From Cymbidium sinense (taxonomy: Eukaryota; Streptophyta; Magnoliopsida; Asparagales; Orchidaceae): DNA of 64,000 nucleotides. A program made the position numbers and the translations under genes. Positions 22,411 through 35,879 of the stretch are shown in pieces. Where the stretch lies: assembly GCA_021442155.1 (NCBI GenBank), contig CM038221.1, positions 148,853,601-148,917,600 of the forward strand, written 5' to 3'. Positions within the stretch are counted from its first letter, which is position 1. Every line of letters begins with the position of its first letter. The notes beneath the pieces are model-generated. The model saw nothing but the letters and a program-made list of their open reading frames with translations. It was not told where the DNA came from and did not search any database.

Positions 22411-24345
22411 CTTAGAATATAAAAAAGGAAAGCGAAATGAACTGACTTAATAATGCTAAATAAAGAAACCTGTAGCTAATTTAAAACTAAAAGTATCAAA
22501 GAAAAAAAGAGGGGAGCATTTAAAGCAAATTTTGAAAAGAATAGAACATTCATTTGAAATGCACATAAAATTTGGGGAAGCTAATATTAAACTTACAAAC
22601 TTTGGGGGAGGCTAATATTAAACTCACAAACTCTAATTACAATTTTCTATGACTTAAGTTGAAGTGGTAAAGTGAGTTCCCTTTTCTTGTAAATTCCTCA
22701 AAATTAAGCAAGCTTTAATTGTAATACTAAGCTCATAACAAACTTGTAATAAACTTAAAATCTCAGAATGAATCCAAAGTGAGTTTAATAATTCTTATAC
22801 GAATGTGAATGTGATTACTATGCTAGCTAATAAGCATGAGTAGGGCAAAAGCAACAAACACTGAAATCGGTATAACTTATCAAAATTGATGTAAATTGAG
22901 CATAATCAAGTTGGGAAAATTACAAAAACTCAACAAGTAAACTAACTATAAGTAGTTTATTGAACTACAATCTAAATCAAAATGTCTTCTTCGCCACCAG
23001 ATCTGCAACCCTTTGTAAAGCAGACAGAAGGCGATATTAATCCAATTATACAAAAAATCAGAGGGCTTCCTTTAATCAAAATTAAGAAATTTCATTCTAA
23101 TTATGATTTTCAAAATCAATGATTTCATTAATTAGATGAAATTATCTAAGCTATAAATATCCTCATGGGCCTTGACACTATGCTGAATGCTTAAATTCAA
23201 GTGTCTAAGGATGCTACGCGGGTTGCTTCCCGGTTCAGTGTTAGGACTGGATCCGGGTTAACAAAATCTAAAAACATATAATAAGAGTTTCAAATCAGTG
23301 AAATATCTAAGAAACTGATTCTGTCAGGTGACAGTAGATCTAATTCTCTATTAGCAACTAAACAGAGTTGACAGGATCTAAAGCTCTTAAACATATTCAA
23401 ATTAATCAATTTTTCAAATCTAATTAAGTAGAAATTTAAAATTTCTTAAATGGAATTCTATCATTAAAGACTTAAATCAAACTCAATTCATCCACCTTCT
23501 GTAACTGTTTATTGAGGGTGATAAATTAAAAAAACTCTAGCGCACAAAGGAGCCAATGTCAAATCAAGTGTTCTGTTATGTTCACTCTCAATTAATCTCT
23601 TGACAGTAAGAACGTGACATGTGTCCTCTGACTGTGTAGCTTGGCCAGTAGACTCTATAGATGAAGCAATTATGATCAGAGTTCTCTGATCATATTGTTT
23701 GGCCAGTCTGGCTCCATTATATTACGATCACGACCGCAGCCTGTATGCTCCCCAATGGCTCTGCCCTTTGAGTTGTGAATCATAGGGTATACTTGATAGG
23801 AAAAATAACCCTCTGTCACCTAAGGTAGACTTAAGCCTATCTCCTTAGATAAACACCACCCCATGTCTACAAGGATTTCTTGGGCGACGTAACTCATATG
23901 TTGCTGATGAGGATCCTTCAGTCAGGATGGGTCGACTGCCTCCTCTGATTAAGTAGACTAGGGATCACAACTGTCCGGGATGAAGGAACCATGAGATCTA
24001 GATCGGGCACATCATCATTCCCCCAACCATCCAGTTTATGCTAAAATGATGAATTTCATAATCTTAAATTCTGAAATTCCATATGTTGATATTATACGCT
24101 ACGCATTAAGCATTCAAATGACTAGTCTTAATCAAAAGTTCTCTCTCACTTACTGGGAGGGGTAATTAACTATAGGGGTTTGCGCCTATAGGAAACCTAG
24201 AACCAGGTCTAAAGTCCTCACAAAATGAGGATGAAATCTCTAGGTAGTGTCTTATCTAATATTCCATCTACCTTCTGAAAATTACACCGACACTTTGAAT
24301 GACTCTTTTCATCGAAGAGGTTGGTGGTGAATCTTCGGAGCCCAT

Positions 24346-27300
24346 AGTAGACCTTTAGGTGTTTAGTAGCCTAAAGAGGGTTAATGAAATTATGGTTAGC
24401 TCACATGTGTGAGAAAACTATAAAAGTAATTAATAAATTCTTTAAGCTTAATTAATTAATGATTGTATGCTAATTGTATTAGGCCCCTTTTATTTCATAG
24501 GATCATTACTATTTACCTTTCAATTCATTTACATATTGTATTGGCTTATAATCATTTGATTAATTACCTTAAAGTAATATAGGTAAAGGTTAATTAATTG
24601 ATTTAATTCATACTTTAACTTAATTAATCCATAAAATCAACTTAATTACCTCTCATTAAACTAAATTAACTCACACATGAGGAATGAGATTAGGATTAGG
24701 AAACCTCTTCTCAAATCTCATAAATTAAATCAAACATGAAATTAAAAATGATATTAAGAAATTTTGGTTTATTCTAAATGAACTTATTTAATATGATTGT
24801 CCTTAAGAGTTAATTGGATAGAATGAAATCATGTTCTTATGTTCCTTTATTTCTTTTCAATCATATTAAATATTGTATGTCACTTGATTCATGCATTCAT
24901 CTCTTGCAAAATCGATTAAATTAAATGGTTTCCTTTATGTCAAGCTTGCATGTGTTGATTTAAATTTAACATTATGTGTGGCTATTATCATTAATAAATC
25001 AAAAATATTTTCAAAATATATATAATTCAATTATAACATATGGAGTGATGACAATTATTATTATTCATAAGCTTGCATGTGCCTATAGCTTAGAACATAT
25101 GATATGGAGTTCTTTTTTTCTTTAATCTTCATGGATTTACATAAAAAAATGTGAATATTAACAAGTGTATAGTTCATTTGAAAAGAACAATTTGTTTGGA
25201 TTCATTCTTATGTATCTCCATGTTAGAATTTAGATAGAACTTTAGCTCACATGTATAAATAATTCAATTAAATCAACATATAACTTTTGCATGATTTTCA
25301 TTCTTGTAGTCACTTGTACATTCATGTGTATTTAAGAATAACGGGCATATTTAGTGTGGGTATTCCGGGGATGCACGACTTTAAGTAGCCCCAATGAGGT
25401 CTTTACCTCACTCCCCTAGTTAACAATGGCGAAGTACGACGATGCACAACTTTTGAAATGACTTAAGGTAAGGATGAAAGAGAGTAATCCTCTCTTTTTT
25501 TTCTCTCTTTATAACACTTAGTTGCTAAGTGTTAATCAAATAAAAGAAAATAAATACTAAGTAAAATTCTCAAAGCATTTAAACCACTTGAAGTGAAATC
25601 AACCTCTTATGATTAAATGCCCTTTCAGACTTAGAAAATATAACTCCAATGCTTAGTTAGGACATGTCATTTCTAGTTTTATGTTAGGGTGGTGCATGGT
25701 ATAATGTATATTTTATTTGTGATGTATTATTTTAGACTGGATGTTAGAGTGTATATTTCGTAGACTGGATGTAAATATAAATGCTCTTTTGCAGGTTGCT
25801 TAATCCTCTAAGCATAATCCAAATTAGGATAGGTGGGCTTGGTTACCCATGTGTAGAGTGCTAAGTTCAAATTATACATATAACTGTTTGGGTTGTATGG
25901 TGTGTTTAGCTAACACTTATTTTATATGTGTAGTTAGAATTACTTTTTCTATTTTTAATGTAATTTTGCATTAGAAATTAATATTAGTATTATGGGGGAT
26001 TAGGATGAGCAGTGGCTAGAAGGCTTTGGCCTGGGAGGCCTTGTGATGCCTTTAAAACAAGCATATCCAAATCAAAGAAGACATGATGATATGAAGTATG
26101 AAGAAAAGAAGACCCCCATAACACTTATTCATTTATAAATTATAATTATTCTTTTATATTCTAGATTGTATAAGGATATATTACCCAATTTCTCTTTCGT
26201 TGTAATGGTACCCGGACTCTATACTTTTGCACCAGTTATCAAATTATTTGATGTTATGTTTAACTTGTGCATTAGAAATGGTATGCATCTTCATAGTTTC
26301 TTTATGATTGGTGTTTGTTGTATGGTCTGGATGCGATTAGGCTCTTAGAAAAAAATAAATCTTTTACCCAACTACAACTCATAACTAAAGTTTTAAATAA
26401 TTCAGAACCTTACAATAAAAGCCTATTCATTAAATAAGATAATTAAAAGATTTAACAATCCCTTAGCTGAATGTTATATATTTCATATCACACATGCATA
26501 TTCTTTCTCTCTTGAAAATAAGGGATTTTCATCCTTACACGACAGGAGAATGCTTGACCTGTGAGGGCATCCCTTATGGTGGAAAATACCCCTTCTCGAT
26601 GTAATAATCTCATTTCATCATGCATTTAGACATATGAAAATCCCATGGCCTTTGTCAAGATGAAGTGTGAAAAATCAAATAAAAATTGAAAATATTTACA
26701 TTAGACTAAGCCATTACTCATACCACTCATGCTCTAGTCTCTGAGGGAGTGGGTTTAAAGAGTTTAATTTATTTCTAAATAATAACAACTTAACTATGTT
26801 CCAAAATCATAGGACTTTCCTACATAGTTTTAAAGCGTAGGAGAAGTTAGCTGACTGCCACGTTAGGCATTTATAAGTCCAGCAGTCGGGTGGTCTACTC
26901 TCTTTGTAGAGGTAAACCATATGCCCATTTTTGCTTAGATTTAGGTCATATTTTAGCTCTTGCTAAAGCTCCCTAGATTTAGGATCTAAGGTTGTTGTTT
27001 CTTTTAGGCTACAATCATAAATCCTCACCTCTTAGACATTCCCCTAACCCTATGTTGGTGGATTGTAAGCCCTAGTAATCAAATAAAGTTTTAACTCAAA
27101 TAAATAATTCTTCTCACTTTCAAACATATAAAGCTCAACTATATGATAGATTAGAATGCTCACTATGCCTCATAGTATAAAGATCATTTCCTACTTATTC
27201 CCTTTGGCTTCCAAAATAAGTATCTCCTTTTGAACTATGCCATTTTATTTTTCAAACAAAACAAATTTGTTGATAGTCTTACCCTTGAAATCTTTGGAGA

Positions 27301-28040
27301 CAACAATTGCCTACTTTAATCGAGAGTATTCCGAAGGAACTCACCTTCCTTAGGATGTAATTAACTATAGGGGTTTGCCCCCATAGGAAACTTTAGAACC
27401 CAGTTTAATATAAATTCTACTTTATTCATCCAAGTAAAGTAGGAAAAAAATCTTTGGTATATTCAAAGACTCATCATGCCTTAGGAATCCTTATTAGGTG
27501 ATTAGGTCCATTGAAGGGTGATGCCTCTATCTTTTGAGATAGTATATAATACCTCAATATCATACCGACCACTTCAATAAGTACACCTTGACTGCATGGT
27601 GTCCCCATATACATATCCAAAATAAACACCACACTTCCAAAATAAGTCTCTCCTTTTGAACTATTTCATTTGATTTTTCTAAACATAACCAATTTGTTGA
27701 TAGTCTTACCCTCAAAATCTTTGGAGATAATCATTTCTTACTTTGATCGAGAGTATTCTTAAGGAACTCACTTTCCTTAGGAAGTAATTAATTATGAGGG
27801 CTTACCCTCATAAGGAACTTTAGAACTTAGTTTAATATAAACCCTATTTTATTCATCTTTGATATATTTGAAAACTCATCATGTCTTAGGAGTCCTTATT
27901 AGGTGATTAAGTCCATTGAAGGGTGATGCCTCTATCTTTCGAGATAGTACATCATACCTCGTAATTTTTTAATAAGTACCCTCGATCAATGGTGTCTATA
28001 CATTCCAAAAATAAACATCAAGCGAATGATGACGTCATCA
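24346..28040. other. AT-rich spacer without recognisable genes
   Basis: Non-coding AT-rich DNA with several short GC-richer stretches (25350-25440, 26540-26590, 26850-26920) that I cannot assign. Phrases related to the TE-X terminal block (AATTAACTATAGGGG) recur at about 27359 and 27787, so part of this spacer derives from that family. Confidence 0.5.
27209..27990 (+). repeat. two-unit direct tandem duplication, period about 424 bp
   Basis: CTTCCAAAATAAG starts at about 27209 and again at about 27633. Both units continue with TTTGTTGATAGTCTTACCCT, a TAATTA-GGG-TTAC/TTGC phrase, CCTTATTAGGTGATTA and GGGTGATGCCTCTATCTTT. The second unit has short deletions. Confidence 0.85.
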
Positions 28041-31000
28041 AGATCCCATGGTTCCATCATCCGAGGCTGTCGTGGTCCCTAGTCTACTTAGTTAGAGGAG
28101 GTAGTCGACCCAACCTGATCGAAGGATCCTTGTTAGCAGCCATGGGATGCAACATCCAAGGGAACCTTATAGACCTAGGGTGGAGTTTGTCTAAGGGGAG
28201 AAATACAAGTCAACCTTAGCTAACAAAGGACTTTTCCCCCAATCAAATATATCTTATAGTTCATAGCTCAAAGAACAAAGATGTTGGGGAACATACGGGC
28301 TACGGCCATGACTGTAATTTAGTGGTGTCATTTTGCGACAAGCCACCTGGTCAGAGGGCTCTGGTCATAACTGTCATTTATGTAATATCATTTTATTATA
28401 AAATCATGCAGATAGAGGACACGGGCCACGTCCTTATGGGCTTAAGATTATTTGAGCATGAAAAAAGTTATGTATTTGATTTGATATTGGCTCTTTGTGA
28501 GCAAATTTTTTTTTTAATTTGTCACCCTCGACAAATGATTGCAGATTGGTGGATGGATTTTACTTTAAATTTAAATAATTAATTTTATTTAATTTATATT
28601 TTTGAATTTGAATATTTGATCATTTTATAATTGATTTGAATTTTAACATATAAAGATTGATCAATTAAACCATAGTAGTAATAGCTTTTTGATCGCATGA
28701 CTATTGTTGCCTAATAGACCATGTCAACTTTACCTCTTTTCTATAGAGGAACGGGTCTAAATTCTAAAGATTTATAATCATCTAAAACTTGTCAACTCTA
28801 GCTTGAGCGTAGAGGATCGAGTTTGGAACTTTTCACTTGAGAGCTTGAACATGAGAAGCCATGTCAATGAGTTTATTTTTTGTAATTGTATGACAAAATT
28901 AGCTTATCAGATATTATTAAATTAAATTTTTTATAACATCATAATTGGGTTTTTTTAGGTTTTGTTAACCAGGACACAGTCCTAAGACCAAACTGGGAAT
29001 CAACCCGCGCAACATCCTCAAATACTAAGTTTAAGAATTCATCATAGTGTTAGGGCCCATGTGGATTTTTTCTTTCAATTAAAGTGTTCATATGAACTTT
29101 CAAATAATTTAATATATTTTGATATCAACGATTTGATAGGAATTTTGAACACTTGAATTAAATTAGGCGTTTATCTTATGATACATGCATATCAAGTTAA
29201 ATTCATCTGGATATTTATATGAATTTTAAAAAATATCCAAGTTGAATTTAATAAATACTTTATGAAGCATGTGAGGTTTGTTTAGAACTGAAATTAATGT
29301 CTTCTGTTTGCTTGTATGATGTGTTGTGAATCTGGTGGTGTTATTATTATATACTTATATTGCAATTCAAATCATTGCATTCTTTCTTGCATTTAAATTA
29401 TTAATGAGCTAAATGTAAGCAAGAAAGTTATTTAGCTTCTCAAGAAAGAATAATTGAGTTTGCAACATCTTGCAACTCCTATTCAACTCTTTCATATCAG
29501 AATGCTAGCTTTCAAGCTTGTTAAAAGCTTCCTATGATCCAATTGTATGTTTAACTAAATTTCTCTTTATATCATTTAGAGTGAGATATTATAGGAGATG
29601 CACCCAAATTCATTGATGAGTTGTTAATTTATTGTGAGTCTCATTTAAGTATTCTAAATTTCTTTTTTTTATTATGTAATATGAGTTATAAAACATGATG
29701 TATGTGCACATATGAAAGTCTTGGCTATGCTCATAGACAAACTACTTGGCTCCACCATAGATCATTGATGCATAAGATGCAACATAATCCAATCATTCAT
29801 TAAGGAGCTTTAGCTATGCTTGCCAACATGTTAGCTCCTCCATAAGTCTCTTTTGAATCTCATTCGATTTCTTCTCTCTTTTTTTTAAACATGACACTCA
29901 ACAAATTTCCTATGATTTTAGTTTTACATTAAAATACAAACTCATATTGACTTTGAGAGTGTAGTATTCATGACTATCAACAAGTCATCAAGTTATGCTT
30001 ATGAGTAAGCTATTGAATCTTTCATAGTCATTTATTCTAAGTTTGAATCAATCTAGCTCTTTTAATATGCAATATTATTTGAATCCTCACAAGTTTCATA
30101 GTCATTAAGTGATTTCCCAAGTCCTTTATGATCCAGCTTTGCCATTAATCTTTGTTTAAAATGATTTTTCAAGTTTATTATACACTATTTTCTTTATAAG
30201 CTTCATTTGAATTCTATTATTACTTATATGAGAGCTATTGGATCCCATGATCGGTTCAATTTGACCTCGGCATTATATGGAGGATCAAGTTCGTTGAGAG
30301 AAGGTTAAGAAGTTCGATCCTTCGGCCTAGGCGGTCGTTTGATCCTCACGGCGACACATGGGCTCACATGACTCACGCTACTAGAGGAAGAAATAGATGA
30401 AAGGGGAGGGAGTTCGATCTTGGCCTTTGTTTTTTTCGTCAAGGGAAAACGAAGCGAGTTCGTTTCAATCCGGAGAAGAGGAAGAGGAAGGCTTGGGTTT
30501 TCTGTCCGTTTTCCTTGCTTGTGTGAGGATGACGGGATAAAATGGTATGGGAGGGATGATGTGAGGGCCTGTTATTGGTGGAGGCATAGGATGCGGCTGC
30601 GAGTTCTAAGGTATTGACTGGAAGTGATAATTAGATAAATTTATCTCGAAATACGTGATAATCTTATTCAAATTTTAAGTGTGACAATATTACTAAAATT
30701 AGATGTCTATTCTAAGTAATTTTGATGTTCCAGATGCAACAACACAGTCTGTTTCGCGATTGAAGGTCATTTGGTTCAATTTGGCGATGAATTGGGTCAC
30801 TTTTAATTCAAAAATGTGCATTATTGCTTTAGATCACTCAACATTCGTGTATACTCGTCTGAATTGAGCGCGGACAGTCTCATTTGATAGATTTCAATGT
30901 TTCAAAGCTAACGGCGCAATCAATTTCACGAACGGAGATCATTTGGGCATTGTCGACCCAACTCGATATGCGGTGCGCTTTAATCGACCTCTTGATTAGT

Positions 31001-31240
31001 TAACCATCGGTTATACAAAATATATATTTTGATCAATTTTGATGTTCTAAACACGATGACGAAGTCCGTTCGTCGATTAGAGATCGTTTGGACCAATTTT
31101 GGTGACTCCCAGTGTATTTTAGTTTTGATTTGCACTATATCGCATCCAAAGCTCGTCGAATTTCTCTCATGAGCTCAACTCGACTTATGTAGTATACATT
31201 GAGGTCAACACAGTGCATACAAAATTTCAGTATACGTACT
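28040..31240 (-). mobile_element. TE-X copy 3, inverted and diverged
   Basis: The blocks appear in mirrored order relative to copies 1 and 2. A terminal block (28040-28340) contains CCTAGTCTACTTAGTTAGAGG and GGATCCTTGTTAGCAGC. The reverse of the GGTTGCTTCCC block follows at 28960-29060. A G/A-rich, GC-richer block (30240-30620) mirrors the C/T-rich block. The start block (30690-31190) matches the inverted arm at 18480-18988. Much of 28570-30240 is AT-rich and no longer alignable by eye. No coding gene is seen. Confidence 0.6.
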
Positions 31241-31549
31241 ATTCTTTAAAGTGAGGGTCATACTCGAGTAATTCCAACTTTAGCTCTTATTATTACGAAC
31301 CTCCTTGAATTCAGGTGTGTTCAGAAAGATTCATTAAAAGGTTAAAAGGCATTAAAAAATCATTTATCAACGAAAGGTAACAACCATGAAAAAATACGAG
31401 AATATAATATTTTGAAGATGGAATAAATATTTTGCTTTTGCGAGGAATGATAAAGAAAATTTGGACCAGATGATCGTGTTCGAGATAGAAAAGAAAAGCA
31501 AAGGGCACAATAATGGAAGCTCCTCAAGAATAGTTCAAAGCATATCGTA

Positions 31550-31591
31550 GCATATCCAAGCCGTATTCTGTGATTCACCCACCCTTATAAG
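31550..31591 (+). promoter_or_regulatory. P1BS and TATA-like box for MIR399 C
   Basis: GCATATCC at 31550-31557 fits the P1BS consensus GNATATNC. The neighbouring upstream motif is GCATATCG (31540-31547), which has lost the final C. CTTATAAG at 31584-31591 is a TATA-like box. The layout matches A2 and B2 with one P1BS lost. Confidence 0.7.
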
Positions 31592-31669
31592 TAGTGAACA
31601 TATGAAGCGAACTTCAATAATGGAATCAATCAAGTTCTTAAATTGTCGAGTGAAGGGAAGTGGCCTGTG

Positions 31670-31795
31670 GGGTTTGAATAAGGCAAATCTCCTTTGGCGG
31701 AAAGAATAGAAAATTCTTGTAGTATTATTTGTATCAAACTATAAGTTTTTTATTTATTAATTCGTGCCAAAGGAGAATTGTCCTGTTATTCAACA
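31670..31795 (+). ncRNA. MIR399: MIR399 locus C, hairpin with variant mature sequence (plus strand)
   Basis: The 3' arm at 31765-31785 starts TGCCAAAGGAGAATTG and then has T instead of C at position 17 of the 21-nt mature sequence. The 5' arm at 31682-31701 (GGCAAATCTCCTTTGGCGGA) pairs with it. The loop region is about 63 nt. Positions 1-16, including the seed and the cleavage centre, match the consensus, so it could still act on PHO2-type targets. One intact P1BS and a TATA-like box precede it. An LTR retrotransposon is inserted about 105 bp beyond the hairpin at 31900, so the primary transcript probably ends in, or is influenced by, transposon sequence. Confidence 0.85.
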
Positions 31796-31894
31796 ACACA
31801 AAAACAAGAAGGATACATGAATGCTTACCGGGTAATTATGATGGAAGACTTTCCAACTAAACAAGGTTAACAAAACTTACTTACAGACACATTA

Positions 31895-31899
31895 AACGT
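31895..31899 (+). repeat. target-site duplication AACGT (left)
   Basis: AACGT directly before the TG of the left LTR is repeated at 39176-39180 directly after the CA of the right LTR. A 5-bp duplication is standard for LTR retrotransposon insertion. Confidence 0.92.
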
Positions 31900-32640
31900 T
31901 GATATGGTGCTCAAAATACCGCTAATCAAAGTCCGAATCTTAATATCAAAAGCTCGATTTGGTCAAGACCGACGAGATTAAGCACTTGAAATATCCTTGG
32001 AATCTTTGGGATATCAATTACATCCCAAAATAGCTCTTAAATATAGAGTGTTTATAGTCAAATCGGCGTCTCGACGAGCGGATCTAACGAGCCTAAGATC
32101 TTATAATTCTGACTTCATTTGGGCATCCAAATGCTCAAAATACATCAAATGATCGAAGGAACCATTCTAAGCCGTCCGATCAAGAGGAGCAGGACTTTGC
32201 ATACAAATGCCCTCCTCCCATCTATAAATAGAACTATCCCTCACATGAAGGAGAGGAAAAAGTGAAGAAGAAGAGGAGGCAAACAAGTAAAGAAGAAGAG
32301 AAAGAAACCAAGCAAGGAAGAAAAGAGGCCATCGACCACCCACCAGAAATTACCCGCATCGGTTACCCGCATCTATCATCATTATTTACTAATCATTGTT
32401 ACATAGTTATTGTTCCTACCTCATACACCATCTTGTAATCCCACATTGGGAAGAATTTGTACTTTGCAACATATCCATAGTGGAACATTTTTACTGGGCA
32501 GCCGTGGTTTTCCTCTTTCGAGGTTTTCCACGTAAAAATTGAAGCTCCTCACTGGCTCTTTAAATATCTCTGTGTGCTCGATTATCGACAAGGCTAAGAC
32601 ATAAACTCTTACTCTACGCATCACGATTTCTAGCATAGCG
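31900..32640 (+). repeat. left LTR of the Tat-like element
   Basis: Begins TGATATGGTGCTC, includes the promoter-like CATCTATAAATAGAAC (about 32219-32234), and closely matches 38461-39175. The expected terminal CACGCAACA is altered to CATAGCGG, so the exact right border is approximate. Confidence 0.88.
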
Positions 32641-32662
32641 GTTTGGCCGTCAGGATTGAACC
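32641..32662 (+). other. degenerate primer-binding site region
   Basis: GTTTGGCCGTCAGG directly follows the LTR. It resembles the TTTGGCGCCGTC phrase commonly found after LTRs of plant Tat/Athila-type elements, with a short internal deletion. Assignment to a tRNA is not attempted. Confidence 0.45.
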
Positions 32663-32699
32663 ACGACCACATGGTTAAAAGCGGTTTTTCAGCGAGAGG

Positions 32700-34500
32700 A
32701 AGATGGGACACAAATTTATTATGTAAAATTCTCTCGATATAGAAAGTCGTTATCCACTTGCGGATAGGATGGCTCTGGCATTAGTTTTTTAGCTGCGTCC
32801 ATACTTTCAAGCTCACACCATGCGTTTGCATTTACCATTAAGAGCCATCTCTGAAACCGTAAGCATCACGGAAGATTAATCAAATGGTCTAGAGGCGGAG
32901 AATTTGATATAAATTTTCTACCGCATGATAAAGTCTCAAGTACTTGCGGACTTTATAGTGGAATGCACCAACCCAACTCTAGGAGCTATCACGCTACTTG
33001 CTTTCGTCTCCCCTGGACCCTCATGTGGGAGCTTGGAAATCTGTCTGGTCTTAATCTTCCCCAGTGATACCTTAGAGTATGGACTTGCTTAAAATTCCTG
33101 CCAATAATATGGTGAATATGAAGCTCATCGCGATTGAGACTCAATTAGCTCTTAGTAATTCATACTAACTCCCACTTGTTGCCTCCCAAGTTGGAGGAGA
33201 TTTTAATACTCACAATCCTCAAGCACAATATCTTCACTTGGTAAAATCCCTTCTTACTCATTTCAAAACATATCAAATCATCCACATACTCAGAGAAGAA
33301 TACCGGTACTCTTGCTAAGCTTGCTACTTCTAGGAGATCTATTTAAGAGAAAGCATGTTGAAGAAATACATTATCCTAGCATCCAAGGGTCATGGGAAAT
33401 TCAAACTATTGATGAGGAAAAAAATATTCATGGATAAACCCGATCTATCTTTTTTCTGAGGAACCCTTCCAAGATCCAACTTCCCTTGCCTCTCAAGACA
33501 AGCTTCAAACTTTCTTTGTTAGGAGGAATTATACAAGCGAGCTTTCTCGTTGATCTCAAATGCCTTTGCCTTGAGAGGTGCAGCGTTAAAGAGGTCCACT
33601 TAGGAATATGTGGAGAACACCTTGGAGGAAGAGCATTGGCCTTTAAAATCATGAGACAAGGGTTTTATTGGCCTACAATGAAACAAGGCATGAGTTCACA
33701 AAAAATGTGCAAGTTGTCAATTGCATTGAACCTCCCTCACATACCGCATACTAACTCTCATCCATTCAAAGCCCGTGGCCTTTGCTCTGGGATTGATATC
33801 ATGGGACCTTTCCCAATCGCGTGACGAAGTTCATCATTCTAGCGTCGACTACTTCACCAAATGGGTAGAGGCGAACCACTCGCCAAAATCACGAGGCAAA
33901 TGCTAAACAATTTGTCGGAAAAATATAATATGTCGATTACCTTCCGCAAAGATCATCACAGAACTCAATTCTTGGAAAAGTCTTTCGTCCTTTTGCAAAG
34001 ATCTTCACATTCAACTGCGCATTATAGCATATCCTCAAACCAATAGGAAGTTACCAATAGGACTATACTCAAAGGACTAACGCGTCTTGAGAAGGCGGGG
34101 CAATGGGTTGATGAACTTCCAATGTTCTTTGGGCTCGCCATCACGCACACTGAAATGCCATATAATTTGTGTTTTATACGTATCATACCTGGATATCGGG
34201 GTTCCAAGTCCAAGAGTCCAATTTTTGATCATGGTAGTAATGAAGAAAACTCCGACACCTAGATCTACTCAAACTCATTGATATGGCCTGCCTTGCTTCA
34301 TATCACCACGGGTGGCTCGCCACTTCAACAAGAGTAAAACCTCGCCCCATATCTGTGACTTGGTCTGCAGTCTTGAGTGCAGAAAAGGCCCTCAACACAA
34401 TAAACTCTCACCTCTGGATGGCCATATGTGGTTATAGCTATGCGAGCCAAGCGTTCAAGCTCAGGACCAAGAACTCTACCTCGAACTTGGAATACTAAGA
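32700..34500 (+). pseudogene. RT tail, RNase H and integrase of the Tat-like element, broken
   Basis: Sense frames in order: the end of reverse transcriptase and start of RNase H (32705-32990; LRLHLPLRAI, then GEFDINFLPR and SQVLADFIVEC). Then the RNase H end (33190-33310; SQVGGDFNTHNPQAQYLH, then THFKTYQIIHI). Then the integrase zinc-binding region (33590-33680; HLGICGEHLGGRALAFKI, RQGFYWPTM) and the catalytic core start (about 33750-33890; FKARGLCSGIDIMGPFPIA, then YFTKWVEANH in another frame). Last is the C-terminal part (34270-34400; VKPRP). Numerous frame breaks and stops interrupt it. Confidence 0.85.
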
Positions 34501-35800
34501 ATCTTAAATATTATCGTAACTCTCACTACATGATTGTGACTTTTATCTCGCTTGTCATTTCACCCTTGTATAACCCCACGGTGGGGTCAAGACTTTGTTG
34601 TTCTTGTCACTATTATTGTTGCAGGTATTGTTGTCATTTTCTCTTGAAGTTTATACGCATCATATGATTATATCATTGAACTAGTGAATTTGCAAGCTCT
34701 TAACAAGATTGGTCGCTTTTCCTCCCACTTGAAATACACAACTCATGTTTTATCTCAATGGCGATATAATCAATCCAGGGGACTTGATCGACCTCTTATG
34801 TGTTAATGTCATTAAGCAAAAAATTCGACAAACAACCTAGAAAGGTCAAAAGTCCTTGGTGGACTTCCCACGATCTCTCTTCCATACGTTAACGCCATCG
34901 AAAGTAAACCTAACAACCTGATAGTCGAAAATCCTGGATCCAATTCATCCATATTAGCAATGTCAAATAATACTCACCAATTACCGAATGGGCAAGAACA
35001 AGATAAGTGGGTGCAAAAAAAAAAAAAAATAAATAAAAATAAGACGAAAAAAGAAGAGGATATATCCGATATTATTGACAAAGATCAATATGATGATATA
35101 AGAAGAAATTAAGTTCCTGATACACGTTAATGATATTGCATAGAACAAATGACAATTGATACTACATAATATCAACATCCTCATTCTCACTAGAGAAGCT
35201 CCTGAGCCCACTTACCACTCCTTCATCTTCCGAATGCGAAGGATCTTCGATGCTTTTGGGGATATACCCTCTATCTTAGCTCTGCCTTATACCACACGGA
35301 TTCCTTTTGGAACCCTAATGAAGCCCTCCTCTAAACACTGCTGTTCCAAGTCCTTCACTTCAATATCAAAGATATGATTACGAGCTTCCTGAACGAAGTC
35401 TTCGATAAGGCCACGATAAGCCAGAGAATTCTTGAAGTCTTCTACTGCCTTCAAGGAGATCTCACTTGCCTCCGCTTCTGACATTCTATGCTCCTTTTCA
35501 GAAAGACGATCTTGTAATACTTATCTGATACAAGTGTCCTGATTTTCTTCTCCTTACGAGTCTCGCTCGCCAATCAATCATCACGAGCTGCGTTCGCCTC
35601 GACACTTGAGAGAAAAGAAGTCGACATATTCGCCACCGCTTCTACACTCACAACTGATCCTCCAAGGTCGCCACCTCTTTAACTTTAGCATTCAGCCTTC
35701 GCTCATACTCGCCTCGCAGATATTTTATCTTTACAAATTCGGTATTCCATTCATCTAAGGCAACACCCAAATGAGCCATCATTCCTAATGACTGGGTTAC

Positions 35801-35879
35801 CTAAAAAAAAAAAAAAAAAAATTCAGTACCAATATTATATAAAGAAGGAAGAAGAAGAATAGAAGGAAAAATAACGCAC
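35801..35879 (-). other. apparent spliceosomal intron 2 (79 bp) of the antisense frame
   Basis: Minus-strand donor GTGCGT begins at 35879. The acceptor is a long T-run ending in TAG at 35801. Both flanking exons are in frame (phase 0). The A-run at 35804-35820 on the plus strand is the polypyrimidine tract of this intron. Confidence 0.7.

Larger units (their letters stand above)
18989..24345 (+). mobile_element. TE-X copy 2: unnamed non-coding interspersed repeat
   Basis: Colinear with 1752-6928. Block order: GGAGTGCATA start, CACCGAAA/GACCTCTGATCGACGAA block, C/T-rich block (20450-20620), GC-rich block (20640-21210), GGGAAGAACAT subrepeats, CTCAAGAGGG subrepeats, AT-rich block with repeated AAACTCACAAACT (22590-22640), the GGTTGCTTCCC block (about 23215) and the terminal block (23500-24345) with TAACTATAGGGG and GGAGCCCATA. 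No transposon protein is encoded. Copies 1 and 2 are direct repeats flanking unit A. Confidence 0.75.
31250..31894 (+). repeat. MIR399 half-unit C (diverged paralog of 13100-13600)
   Basis: Shares an ordered set of phrases with units A and B: a TTCATTAA region, CTCAAGAATAGT-CAAAGCATATC, the TATA-like box, the miR399 hairpin, and TGTTATTCAACAACACAAAAACAAG after it. It is much more diverged than A is from B. The left half with the minus-strand partner is missing and TE-X copy 3 lies there instead. The right side is cut by an LTR retrotransposon and resumes weakly after 39181. Confidence 0.75.
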
